64,000 bases of DNA from CAZTHK01 sp964613215 (GTDB taxonomy: Bacteria > Krumholzibacteriota > Krumholzibacteriia > Krumholzibacteriales > CAZTHK01), in the NCBI GenBank assembly GCA_964613215.1, contig CAZTHK010000008.1, forward strand, positions 62,001-126,000. The letters are read 5' to 3'. A program made the position numbers and the translations under genes. Below, piece after piece: positions 35,958 to 43,867 of this stretch. Under the pieces are notes generated by a model. The model did not search any database and was not told where the DNA came from. It was given only the letters and a program-made list of their open reading frames with translations. How positions within the stretch are numbered: the stretch's first letter is position 1; every line of letters begins with the position of its first letter.

Positions 35958-38375
35958 TTAGATTATATCCAGCTTTTTAATAATCCGGTACAGAGTACTG
36001 CGCGATACTCCCAGCCGGCGAGCCGCCTCCGATTTGTTACCATCCGTATTCATCAGGGTGGAAACCACCAGCCGCCTTACCTCCTTCGGATCCCTGGTAA
36101 GTCCTATGGATGGAATCGGTTTTATCTTCAGCAGGTTGGTGCCGCCGGTCTGGCCGGGGACTCCATTCTCCGGCCGGTAATTCCTGATCTGCAGGGGAAG
36201 GTGCCCCTTCAATATAATCCCATTCCTTCCAGCCGCCATCGAAAGGACTCTGGTTACACTGACCAGCTGACGCACATTACCCGGCCAGAAGTAGTTCTGC
36301 AGAAGGCCGAGTGCATCCTCCCTGATGGCCGCTCCGTCTCCGAATTGTTCCATGTAGTAGCTGAACAGGGCATATACATCATCCCGGTGTTCTCTCAGGG
36401 GCTTTATCTCCACAGATTCGGTGAGGATACGGTAGAAGAAATCCTCTCTCAACTTGCCCCGCCGGAGCAGATTATCCACATTCTGGTTGGTAGCGGATAT
36501 TACTCTTATATCTACACTTCTCTCCACCGATTCCCCCACCCTCCGAAGCTTGCGCTCCTGCAGCAATCTGAGCAGTTTGGCCTGCTGCCTGTGGGAGAGT
36601 TCGGATATCTCGTCCAGGAAGAGAGTGCCTCCGGAAGCCCGCTCCACCAGGCCGGTGTGATCCCGGAATGCCCCGGTAAACGAACCTCTCCTGTGGCCGA
36701 ACAATTCACTCTCGAAGACGGAATTGGTCAGGGAAGCACAGTTAACCGGTACGAAAGCTCCCTCCTTCCTTCCACTCAGTTGATGGATAAACCTGGCCAG
36801 CACCTCCTTGCCGGTGCCGGTCTCTCCCGTTATAAGCACAGGGATATCACCGCCGGCAAATTTACTCACCCGGGATACTACATTCCGCATGTACCTGGAC
36901 CTGGCTACCAGGAAACCGTGAAAAAGCCAACTGTTATGGAAGGAAATATCAACAGTTCCGGATGAGAATACATTCCGGACGTAATTATCCAATTTTTCCT
37001 TCAGTTCACTGCATGCATTCTTCCGGTGTCCAAGCCCGAGCTGATCATACAGCCGGGCAGCTTCATTTATGTATCTCTTTGCTTCCAGCATAATCTCAGT
37101 CTCATCTCCGGGAGGGCGGAGCAGCCCTCCGGCATACTCAAGTATGGATCCGGCCGCAATCCTGTATGTCTCGGCCAGCTCATACCTGTCCTTCAGCAGT
37201 TTCAGAATGGAAATGGCCTCCCTGAAATAGGAACGGGCCAGTTCCATCCTCCCCCGTTTGAATTCCAGAATTCCCCGTCCCCTTAGAGTCAAGCTTAACT
37301 CATACCTGTCATTAAGGTTCTCTGCCAGCCTGAAGGCTGTGGACAGATAAATTTCCGCATCCTCCGGATTACCATAAGTTGCATGCAGATCACCCAGACG
37401 CCTGCAGACCTCCAGCATGATATCTCCCCGGGGCGCAATGCTGTCCGCCAGTTTCTCAGCTCTCTCCAGCCATGTGAGAGCCCGGCGGTAATTTCGCCTG
37501 ATGAAACATATTTCCCCCATGAATTCACAGGAAAGGGCTACGCCGCGTCTATGACCGGTCTGTTCAGCCATACCCAGAGCCTCACCGATAAGTTCCTCAG
37601 CCCGTCCAAGGTCCCCCTGGTACACCTTAACCCTTCCCAGAGCCAGGTATGATTCCGAGAGCCTGGTTCTGTTACCGGTGCTGCTGTAATATTCCCGGGC
37701 GGCCAGAATGTTCTCTTCGGCCCTGTCATAGCGGCCGCACCTGTAATCCAGTATGCCGGTCATGTGCCTGGTGGCTGCTATCTGGTCTTTTCTTCCTGCT
37801 GTCCTGAAATTCTCCAGGGCCTTTTCATAGTATGATTCCGTTACCTCGAAGAGTGATCTCTGAAAGGAGGTGTACCCCAGCATGTAGTATACATTACCCA
37901 GCATGAGATGGTCCGGAAGTCTGTTATAGTACTTGAGACATTCCTGAAAGCAGAGGTCAGATTTATGGTATTCACCCTCCCAGAATTGAGCTTTTCCGAT
38001 ACAGAACCTGATAAAAAATCTCAGTTCGGCGGGATAACCGCTGATCATCATAGATTCCAGGAAATCTAACGCTTCTTCAGGACCCTTATCTATCAACAGG
38101 GTCTGGTATTTAAGAAATATGAATTCCCTGCCCGGCCCGATACCAGAATCGCTTTTCTCAAGGATTGAAAGAAGCTCCATCACTCTGGAGAAGAGTTGAT
38201 TATGGTATAACACTTTCGCTGTCAGGAGAATGAGATCTCCGGCATCACCTGCCGGTTTTCCGCATAGCAACCGCTCCTCCAGTTGTTCCCCCTCAACCGC
38301 TTCCAGGGCACGAAGATATTCCTCTTTTTCCAGAAGTTTATCTATGATGTTAATTGTGTTCCTCGTACTTGCCAT
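35958..38375 (-). CDS. TPR-containing sigma-54-dependent transcriptional activator
   Basis: Enhancer-binding protein that uses ATP to open sigma-54 promoters. The N-terminal 450 residues are tetratricopeptide-like repeats (for example YDRAEENILAAREYY, GDLGRAEELIGEALGMA), in place of a receiver domain. Then an AAA+ domain with Walker A GETGTGKE, the sigma-54 contact loop as GSFTGA (the common variant of GAFTGA), and Walker B GTLFLDEI. The C-terminus is a Fis-type helix-turn-helix (NKSEAARRLGVSRSTLYRIIKKL is the core). Starts: ATG 38375 or TTG 38384, neither with a clear ribosome site. It follows the Pro-rich protein gene by about 37 nt and faces a sigma-54 promoter at 39142, a likely target. 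Peptide or protein contacts through the TPRs probably control it. Confidence 0.9.
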   Translation of the reverse strand: MASTRNTINIIDKLLEKEEYLRALEAVEGEQLEERLLCGKPAGDAGDLILLTAKVLYHNQLFSRVMELLSILEKSDSGIGPGREFIFLKYQTLLIDKGPEEALDFLESMMISGYPAELRFFIRFCIGKAQFWEGEYHKSDLCFQECLKYYNRLPDHLMLGNVYYMLGYTSFQRSLFEVTESYYEKALENFRTAGRKDQIAATRHMTGILDYRCGRYDRAEENILAAREYYSSTGNRTRLSESYLALGRVKVYQGDLGRAEELIGEALGMAEQTGHRRGVALSCEFMGEICFIRRNYRRALTWLERAEKLADSIAPRGDIMLEVCRRLGDLHATYGNPEDAEIYLSTAFRLAENLNDRYELSLTLRGRGILEFKRGRMELARSYFREAISILKLLKDRYELAETYRIAAGSILEYAGGLLRPPGDETEIMLEAKRYINEAARLYDQLGLGHRKNACSELKEKLDNYVRNVFSSGTVDISFHNSWLFHGFLVARSRYMRNVVSRVSKFAGGDIPVLITGETGTGKEVLARFIHQLSGRKEGAFVPVNCASLTNSVFESELFGHRRGSFTGAFRDHTGLVERASGGTLFLDEISELSHRQQAKLLRLLQERKLRRVGESVERSVDIRVISATNQNVDNLLRRGKLREDFFYRILTESVEIKPLREHRDDVYALFSYYMEQFGDGAAIREDALGLLQNYFWPGNVRQLVSVTRVLSMAAGRNGIILKGHLPLQIRNYRPENGVPGQTGGTNLLKIKPIPSIGLTRDPKEVRRLVVSTLMNTDGNKSEAARRLGVSRSTLYRIIKKLDII

Positions 38376-38412
38376 CTCAGCCAATCATCCGGTCAATGTT
38401 AATAATCCTGGT

Positions 38413-38784
38413 TCAGAATAGAAGTTTAATCCAAATGGAAACTCCCTGACACAGGGAATCCCATTCACCGAAGGAGAGAGAATTATTTTTGCCACTGTAC
38501 CCTTCGGATCCCGGAGGTCCGGGAGGATCGGGAGGGCCGGGAGGGTCGGGAGGCACAGGAATAATTTCAATGCCGTTATTTTCATTGTTTCCAGGGTTTT
38601 CATTACCCCCGTTATTCCAGAAGGGATCATGACCCGGTTCACCGCAGTTGCTTCTCCAGCTATTATCCGGTGAGAGACTGATAAATTCCTTCTTTTCCTT
38701 TCCATACCCATCCGCCGGATGGATTAGATTGAAGAAAAAAGCTGAAATGAAGAGGATTAAGATGAGCCTGATAAATCTGTTCAT
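38413..38784 (-). CDS. Small Pro/Asn-rich secreted protein, unknown
   Basis: 123 residues with AAGGAAGG 5 nt before ATG. Signal peptide MNRFIRLILILFISAFFFNLIHPADG, then an Asn/Gly/Glu-rich part and a collagen-like PPDPPGPPDPPGPPG run near residue 85, ending SIWIKLLF. Two cysteines (NCGEPG; LCQG) could pair. Not recognised. It precedes the sigma-54 activator gene and is probably co-transcribed with it, so it might be a signal or partner sensed by that system; this is inference from position only. Confidence 0.65.
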   Translation of the reverse strand: MNRFIRLILILFISAFFFNLIHPADGYGKEKKEFISLSPDNSWRSNCGEPGHDPFWNNGGNENPGNNENNGIEIIPVPPDPPGPPDPPGPPGSEGYSGKNNSLSFGEWDSLCQGVSIWIKLLF

Positions 38785-38892
38785 TATAACCTTCCTTGTA
38801 TTTATATAAACAGATTATACAACACAACCTCCAGAATTGTCAAGATAGCAGCACACATACTCGTTTTTTAAGCCGTGCCAGAATGCTCTATT

Positions 38893-39117
38893 GTGTTTCA
38901 TGGTGTTTCAGCATATAAGCGCTTCTATCAAAACAGCTTATACTGATAATCATATGAAAGCGTTTCATGCTGGCACATCGTTGGTCTCCATACCCATCGA
39001 TCCCTTTATGTCATTACAACAGGGGATTTAATATTCAAAGTAGTATCAATGATCTTATAACTTATTGCTATAAGGCCAATTAAAAATTAACGCCCCGGCT
39101 GTCTAAAACAGCTGTTT
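38893..39117. promoter_or_regulatory. Candidate activator-binding sites (dyads) upstream of the sigma-54 promoter
   Basis: GTGTTTCA is repeated at 38893 and 38903, one helical turn apart. Dyads: ATAAGC...GCTTAT (38915-38941), ATGAAA-GCG-TTTCAT (38954-38968), and the perfect palindrome AAACAGCTGTTT (39106-39117) ending 25 nt before the -24 element. Enhancer sites for Fis-type activators are usually dyads 80-200 bp upstream, which fits the first two. Confidence 0.4.
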
Positions 39118-39141
39118 ATAAAATTTTCGGGAACCCGGCCC

Positions 39142-39156
39142 TGGCCCGCTATTTGC
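39142..39156 (+). promoter_or_regulatory. Sigma-54 (-24/-12) promoter
   Basis: TGGCCC-GCTAT-TTGC matches the TGGCAC-N5-TTGC consensus with one change and exact GG-N10-GC spacing. It points toward the protease gene at 39513, leaving an mRNA leader of about 340 nt, and a sigma-54 activator is encoded next door. Confidence 0.65.
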
Positions 39157-39431
39157 CACTGTTTAATTACAATATAGAGTTCCTATTCAGTGCCGTGATT
39201 ACGGCAGAAGGCCTGTACAGGTGAGTGGATCAGCAATTACAGGCCCCGGTGATTTGAGAATGTTGGCCCGTTCAACACCGGCACTGCAGTTATAAGATAA
39301 TATCAACTGTTGAGTTTCCCTGCGGATAACAGGGATGCAGGAATTCCGTATGATTATGATTTCAGTCAAAGAATTCAGTCATTTATTGCTGACCGGGAAG
39401 AATGCCTACTCTACTACAATCAACGCTATCG

Positions 39432-39443
39432 AAAGGAGGTGAT
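39432..39443 (+). promoter_or_regulatory. Extended Shine-Dalgarno motif far upstream of the protease gene
   Basis: AAAGGAGGTGAT is complementary to the whole 16S anti-Shine-Dalgarno tail yet lies 69 nt before ATG 39513, which has its own GGAGGA. A GTG inside the motif would open a 13-codon frame ending TCG TGA. Compare 7968-7978. Confidence 0.45.
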
Positions 39444-39512
39444 TTTTCAGTTAAGCGGGCGTTTGTTTTTCAATTCGTGAACCCTTTTTCTAATTAAATT
39501 GTTGGAGGAAGT

Positions 39513-41381
39513 ATGAAAAAGTTTTTCAGTCACCCCAAGTGGAACCTTGTGGGGGCACTTCTGCTGGTAGTCGGCCTGTCTGCGGGTTTGTGGATTGGCT
39601 GCAGTGAGCATGAAAGCATGCCCAGTCAACCAGTGGAGTCACAGGAACCACCGGTTCTCAGTAAGGCCAACCCAAGAGTTCAATCCGTAATGGCTGTCCA
39701 GGAACAGCACACAGACGTTCTATTCACTCACCCAGAAGTGGTGGGAACCGGTACCGGTATTAATGACGACGGAGAACTGTCAATTGTGGTCTACACCACC
39801 ACCGAAGTAGATCAGCTACCAGTCGATCTCGAATCTCTGGTCAATGAAGCCGCTCTGGAAGCGATCCCGGATGCGATCGATAACATTCCTGTAGAGGTCA
39901 AGGTAAGCGGAATGTTTAAAATCTTTGCTGATCCGACGGCCAGATTCGACCGGCCAGTACCTATTGGGGTATCCACAGGGCATCCTGATATAACCGCCGG
40001 AACCATCGGCTGCAGGGTGAAAGACAGCCAGGGCAATGTCTACGCCCTGAGCAACAATCACATCTACGCCAACGCAAATGAGGCTTCCATTGGCGATAAC
40101 GAGCTCCAGCCCGGACCCAGTGACGGGGGACAGGACCCTGAGGATGCCATAGGAACTCTGTACGATTACGAGGCCATCCTTTTCGATGGAAGCGATAATT
40201 ACATTGATGCTGCTATTGCGTCAACATCCACGGGATACGTGGGCACTGCCACGCCCGGCGACGGTTACGGCACACCCAGTTCGACAACCAAATCTGCTAC
40301 TATCGGTATGAATGTACAGAAATACGGCCGCACCACCGGCTGGACCCATGGCGAAGTGGCAGAGCTGAATGTTACCGTCGAAGTTTGCTATGAGACCCGC
40401 GGCCCCTTCAACTGTGTTAAATCAGCTGTCTTTGTAGATCAGATCGCCATCACCCCCGGAGATTTCAGTGGCGGGGGAGATTCCGGCTCGCTGATTGTAA
40501 CAGACGACGGCAATAACAATCCGGTAGCCCTTCTGTTTGCCGGTAGTTCCAGCGAGACTCTGGCAAATCCCATAGGTGCGGTTCTGAGCAGGTTCAACGT
40601 AACCGTGGACGACGGCAGCGGGGGTACTGCCAACGATCCACCAACTGCTGATTTCACTTATACCACCACCGATCTGACGGTCGATTTCACCGATCAGAGC
40701 AGCGACTCCGACGGCAGTATAGCCAGCTGGAGCTGGGACTTCGGAGATGGTGCCACATCCACCTCTCAGAATCCCTCCCACACCTATGACAGTGATGGTA
40801 CCTATACGGTCACCCTTACCGTTACCGATGACGACGGAGCCACCGACTCGGCTTCTAAGGATGTAACCGTATCAGGCAGCACTACCAACGATCCACCAAC
40901 TGCTGATTTCACTTATACCACCACCGATCTGACGGTCGATTTCACCGATCAGAGCAGCGACTCCGACGGCAGTATAGCCAGCTGGAGCTGGGACTTCGGA
41001 GATGGTGCCACATCCACCTCTCAGAATCCCTCCCACACCTATGACAGTGATGGTACCTATACGGTCACCCTTACCGTTACCGATGACGACGGAGCCACCG
41101 ACTCGGCTTCTAAGGATGTAACCGTATCAGGCAGCAGCGGAGATTTCACCCTTACCGCAACTGGTTACAAGTACAGAGGGCTCCAGAAGGCCGATCTGGA
41201 GTGGAGCGGTGCCACCGGTACGGATGTGGAAATTTACCGTGACGGTGTTTTGATCGCCACCACAGCCAACGATGGATTCTACACCGATAATATCGATAGA
41301 CGCGGTGGCGGATCATATGTATACCAGGTGTGCGAAATCGGCGGTTCACCTTGCTCGAACCAGTCAACTGTGACTTTCTAG
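39513..41381 (+). CDS. Exported trypsin-fold serine protease with two identical PKD domains
   Basis: GGAGGA 5 nt before ATG. N-terminal membrane/lipoprotein-like segment ending LWIGC (Cys30; lipobox imperfect). Then a 100-residue N-domain (about 50-145) with VVGTGTGI...IPVEVKVSGMFK, which recurs alone in the lipoprotein gene that follows. The protease domain carries a plausible triad: His183 (LSNNHIYAN), Asp232 (YIDAAIAS), Ser324 (GGGDSGSLI). This resembles the trypsin-like proteases of the plant NAL1 kind rather than classic trypsins. After it lie two PKD domains (about 373-455 and 458-540) and a fibronectin-III-like end domain. A sigma-54 promoter upstream suggests it is switched on by the neighbouring activator. 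The N-domain could be a propeptide. Confidence 0.8.
   Translation: MKKFFSHPKWNLVGALLLVVGLSAGLWIGCSEHESMPSQPVESQEPPVLSKANPRVQSVMAVQEQHTDVLFTHPEVVGTGTGINDDGELSIVVYTTTEVDQLPVDLESLVNEAALEAIPDAIDNIPVEVKVSGMFKIFADPTARFDRPVPIGVSTGHPDITAGTIGCRVKDSQGNVYALSNNHIYANANEASIGDNELQPGPSDGGQDPEDAIGTLYDYEAILFDGSDNYIDAAIASTSTGYVGTATPGDGYGTPSSTTKSATIGMNVQKYGRTTGWTHGEVAELNVTVEVCYETRGPFNCVKSAVFVDQIAITPGDFSGGGDSGSLIVTDDGNNNPVALLFAGSSSETLANPIGAVLSRFNVTVDDGSGGTANDPPTADFTYTTTDLTVDFTDQSSDSDGSIASWSWDFGDGATSTSQNPSHTYDSDGTYTVTLTVTDDDGATDSASKDVTVSGSTTNDPPTADFTYTTTDLTVDFTDQSSDSDGSIASWSWDFGDGATSTSQNPSHTYDSDGTYTVTLTVTDDDGATDSASKDVTVSGSSGDFTLTATGYKYRGLQKADLEWSGATGTDVEIYRDGVLIATTANDGFYTDNIDRRGGGSYVYQVCEIGGSPCSNQSTVTF
40631..41135 (+). 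repeat. Perfect tandem repeat encoding the two PKD domains
   Basis: About 250 bp at 40631-40880 recur without a mismatch at 40886-41135, a 255-bp (85-codon) period. The zero divergence means a very recent duplication or ongoing conversion; copy number may vary between cells and could be under-assembled. Confidence 0.9.
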
Positions 41382-41396
41382 GAGGCGAATTCAGGA

Positions 41397-41421
41397 CGCA
41401 GCCCCCGCTCCGGGGGCTGCG
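41397..41421 (+). terminator. Hairpin after the protease gene
   Basis: Perfect 11-bp stem (41397-41407 with 41411-41421) and a 3-nt loop 16 nt past the stop codon. There is no T-tract, so transcription may partly read through into the lipoprotein gene. Confidence 0.5.
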
Positions 41422-41479
41422 CCTCAACCAGTGCTCCGTCGATATGTATGTTGAAAAACAGGAGCAACTGGTCATATTT

Positions 41480-41842
41480 ATGAATAAGATCGAACGTCGG
41501 AATTTCTGGTTTCTTCTTCAGATGGTTTGTTCGTTCTGCACATTGATCTTTTTAGCGATCCTGGCAGGATGTAGCAATAAATCTTCTTCCCGGCAGGAAG
41601 GATGCAGGAACATGCCTGAAACACCGATTGAACAGGTTCTCAAAAAGCACACCAAAGCTCTGATGTCTATTTCCGGAGTGGTTGGTACCGGACGGGGACT
41701 CCACCGTAGCGAACCATGTATAAAGGTTTTCGTGGTAAGATTGACTCCGGAATTGGAGGAAAAGATTCCCCACCAGCTGGAAGGTTATCCGGTAATAATC
41801 AAGGAAACAGGCATTTTCAAGAGTCTTTCCGGTGACCGGTAA
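41480..41842 (+). CDS. Lipoprotein made of a stand-alone protease N-domain
   Basis: Lipobox ILAGC near residue 30 after a hydrophobic stretch; ATG 41480 gives the best lipoprotein signal, with ATG 41444 possible (no strong ribosome site for either). The remaining 90 residues align with the N-domain of the preceding protease: HTKALMSISGVVGTGRGL matches HTDVLFTHPEVVGTGTGI, and EKIPHQLEGYPVIIKETGIFK matches the IPVEVKVSGMFK segment. No catalytic residues follow. By analogy to free propeptides that inhibit their proteases, it may bind or restrain the neighbour; that is inference. 99 nt separate the two genes. Confidence 0.7.
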   Translation: MNKIERRNFWFLLQMVCSFCTLIFLAILAGCSNKSSSRQEGCRNMPETPIEQVLKKHTKALMSISGVVGTGRGLHRSEPCIKVFVVRLTPELEEKIPHQLEGYPVIIKETGIFKSLSGDR

Positions 41843-41874
41843 TATTCATCCGGTTTAACCGTTCTTGAGATAGC

Positions 41875-42042
41875 ATGATCAGGATTTACTATTATATGAT
41901 GGAAACTCTGACTGAGGAAATAATAAAAGGTACATGCCATATCACAGATTGGAATTGCTCCAATGTTTCCAGCGGAGTCTACTTCTACAGAATCACCACT
42001 CCTTCTTTGACTATCATGAAGAAGATGGTGCTCATGAGGTAG
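41875..42042 (+). pseudogene. Remnant of a type IX-type C-terminal sorting domain
   Basis: A 55-codon open frame ends VSSGVYFYRITTPSL..MKKMVLMR, the unmistakable end of a FlgD-like sorting domain, and its start (MIRIYYYMMETLTEEII) fits the preceding strand of that domain (typically V.IYDV.G..V.TL). There is a stop just upstream, no ribosome site and no protein body. A strong terminator follows, as it would for an intact gene. Best read as the tail of a secreted-protein gene that lost its main part. Confidence 0.75.
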
Positions 42043-42075
42043 AAACCGGGCGCGCTGCAGCATTGCAGCGTATTG

Positions 42076-42108
42076 ACGGGGCCGGCCGGTGACCGGCCCC
42101 GTTTTTTA
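42076..42108 (+). terminator. Strong rho-independent terminator
   Basis: Perfect 10-bp stem ACGGGGCCGG / CCGGCCCCGT, 7-nt loop and a run of six T, 33 nt after the remnant's stop codon. Confidence 0.9.
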
Positions 42109-42356
42109 TCTCCCTCCTGAAAGCGATTTTCAAGCAAACGGAGAATATACCTGCCAGAGGCAAAATTCCCCCGGTTTATAGCTAAAGTTCCCCCTTCCGC
42201 AAGCGATAAGTTATATAAGCCAAGGACTGTTAAAGCTATGATGTATCGAGCCGCAGCAGAATACTGCAACCGTTGAAAGAGTATTCGGGAAAAGGTTGAA
42301 TTTAATCAAATCAAGAGGACAGGAAAGATAAACCCTGTAAGAGAAAGGGAGGAATC

Positions 42357-42719
42357 ATGAAAATCCTGATTGTGGATGACAGCAAGGCAATGAGGATGAT
42401 AGTCCGGAGGACACTTCGTCAGGCCGGGTTCGATAACGCAGAGACCGCCCAGGCCTCTAACGGAGTAGAGGGGCTTGAGGCAGTAAGAAATTCAAAGCCT
42501 GATCTTATAATATCAGACTGGAACATGCCTGAAATGGACGGGCTCTCCTTTCTGAAGGCGGTCAAGCAGGAAGCAGCCGATATACCCTTCGGTTTTATAA
42601 CTACCGAGGGAACTCCTGAAATGATCACCAGGGCAGAGGAAGAAGGAGCGATGTTCTTTGTAACCAAGCCTTTCACCGCTGATACTATCAAGGAAAAACT
42701 TGCAGGAGTTGTTTCATGA
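42357..42719 (+). CDS. CheY-like single-domain response regulator
   Basis: Receiver protein for phosphotransfer from CheA. GGGAGG before ATG. All receiver landmarks are seen: Asp7-Asp8 acidic pair (VDDSK), phospho-acceptor Asp54 (SDWNMPEMDG), Thr83, and Lys104 (TKPF). 120 residues, no output domain. Its stop overlaps the next start (ATGA), coupling it to a CheX-type phosphatase that would dephosphorylate it. Confidence 0.93.
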   Translation: MKILIVDDSKAMRMIVRRTLRQAGFDNAETAQASNGVEGLEAVRNSKPDLIISDWNMPEMDGLSFLKAVKQEAADIPFGFITTEGTPEMITRAEEEGAMFFVTKPFTADTIKEKLAGVVS

Positions 42720-43204
42720 CTGATACTACCACGGATAATATTGTCGGCAAAGAAACCTGGCTTAAGGTAATGGAGGAATCCCTGAACGAATTCTCCACCG
42801 GGATGCTGGGTCTGGAGGAGGGAAAGATCCTTTCTATAGATGACCAGCTGCCGGAGAGCATGACCGGTGCTCATGTAGCCATGGTGAGCCTGCAGGACTC
42901 CATCAATATAGGCCTCATCTCAAGCGAGGAGGGCTGCGCCGAGCTGTCCAGGACCTTTATGGCCATGGAACCGGACGAAGAACTCGAGGAGGCGGATGTC
43001 CAGGATGCCCTGGGAGAGATCGTGAACATAGTAGCCGGCGGTGTCAAGACCCGCCTGGTAGAGAAGGATCCCAGCATAAAGATTGGCCTCCCCGTATTTT
43101 TCAAGGGAACACTGGCTGCAAAATCACAGGTCTCTTCCTATGTTCTGGAGATTATGATAGGCCATATCCATGCAAAACTGTTTATAATAATAGACAGCAA
43201 CTGA
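42716..43204 (+). CDS. CheX/CheC-type chemotaxis phosphatase
   Basis: Phosphatase of the CheC/CheX/FliY family acting on phospho-CheY. The active-site ExxN signature is present once as EIVNIVAGGVK (about residue 100), the single-site pattern of CheX. Also seen: DSINIGLISSEEGCAELSRTFM and a beta-strand core ending YVLEIMIGHIHAKLFIII. Translationally coupled to the CheY gene before it. A second, divergent CheX lies in the minus-strand operon, so this locus has two receiver/phosphatase pairs. Confidence 0.82.
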   Translation: MTDTTTDNIVGKETWLKVMEESLNEFSTGMLGLEEGKILSIDDQLPESMTGAHVAMVSLQDSINIGLISSEEGCAELSRTFMAMEPDEELEEADVQDALGEIVNIVAGGVKTRLVEKDPSIKIGLPVFFKGTLAAKSQVSSYVLEIMIGHIHAKLFIIIDSN

Positions 43205-43218
43205 TATCAAGGGGCTCC

Positions 43219-43336
43219 GTAGATGCCCACGGATAAGGCCGTGCACTAACAACAAAGTTAACGGTTTCTCACAGAGCTCTCGGGCCGGATTCCGTTCATC
43301 CACGGGCAGGGGAGTGGATCTCTTCCATTCGGATTA
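43219..43336. repeat. Structured dispersed repeat, degenerate copy C
   Basis: Begins GTAGATGCCCACGG like copy B and runs directly into it. The hairpins are eroded (CCACGGGCAGGGGAGTGG), so this is an older tandem copy. Confidence 0.5.
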
Positions 43337-43461
43337 GTAGATAACCACGGGCAAGCCCATGGCACTTAATCAAAATACGAGCTTCGCCCGCCGCCCATTG
43401 GGGCGGAGTTCACATTCACCCACGGGCAAGCCCGTGGAACTCTGCCCTGCGGGTTATTAGA
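43337..43461. repeat. 125-bp structured dispersed repeat, copy B
   Basis: Full-length match to 28860-28984. Its inner hairpin is CCACGGGC-AA-GCCCGTGG (43420-43437); relative to copy A one base pair is changed on both sides of the stem, keeping pairing. Confidence 0.8.
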
Positions 43462-43867
43462 GGCAAAGCGGGGGAATACGGTGTAACAAGCAGTATTCCC
43501 CTGCGAAATGGATCAAACAGACCGGAACTCCCAGTTTAACCACTACAGCAACTGTTTTAATATCAGTAATATTCCAGTCAGAAGGTCGGCCCCTCCCGGC
43601 CCGGTTAACTCATGTCATTATACTTTCGGCGAAATAACCGGCCGGTCCAGAAACGCCTTGCCTGAAAAAATGAATACTGTATGAATTCAGACATGCCACT
43701 GCTGATAATATTCAGCCGGGGTTATCCTTTCAGGGAGCACCCGCAGTATTTTTTAATAAATTATCTCCGGCAATTCCGGATATTCACAGGAGGGGCACCG
43801 GCCAAACTGCAATCTCAAGCGTACACCTGTGAGCGGGGATAAGATTATGGGGCAAGGTATCGCCCGG

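Larger units (their letters stand above)
38785..39512. other. Regulatory intergenic region upstream of the serine protease
   Basis: AT-rich region between the divergent activator and protease units. It holds TGTTTCA direct repeats, several dyads, a 12-bp palindrome, a sigma-54 promoter match and an extended Shine-Dalgarno motif. No gene with a ribosome site seen. Confidence 0.6.
43205..43867. other. Intergenic region with tandem copies of the structured repeat
   Basis: Between convergent CheX and CheB genes. 43219-43461 is filled by two copies of the 125-bp repeat; the remaining 400 bp show no gene, terminator or recognised motif. Confidence 0.5.

Noticed and set aside
38969..38985. TGGCACATCGTTGG as a second sigma-54 promoter
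   Set aside because: Spacing between the GG and the second element is one base short of the strict 10, and the GC is missing.
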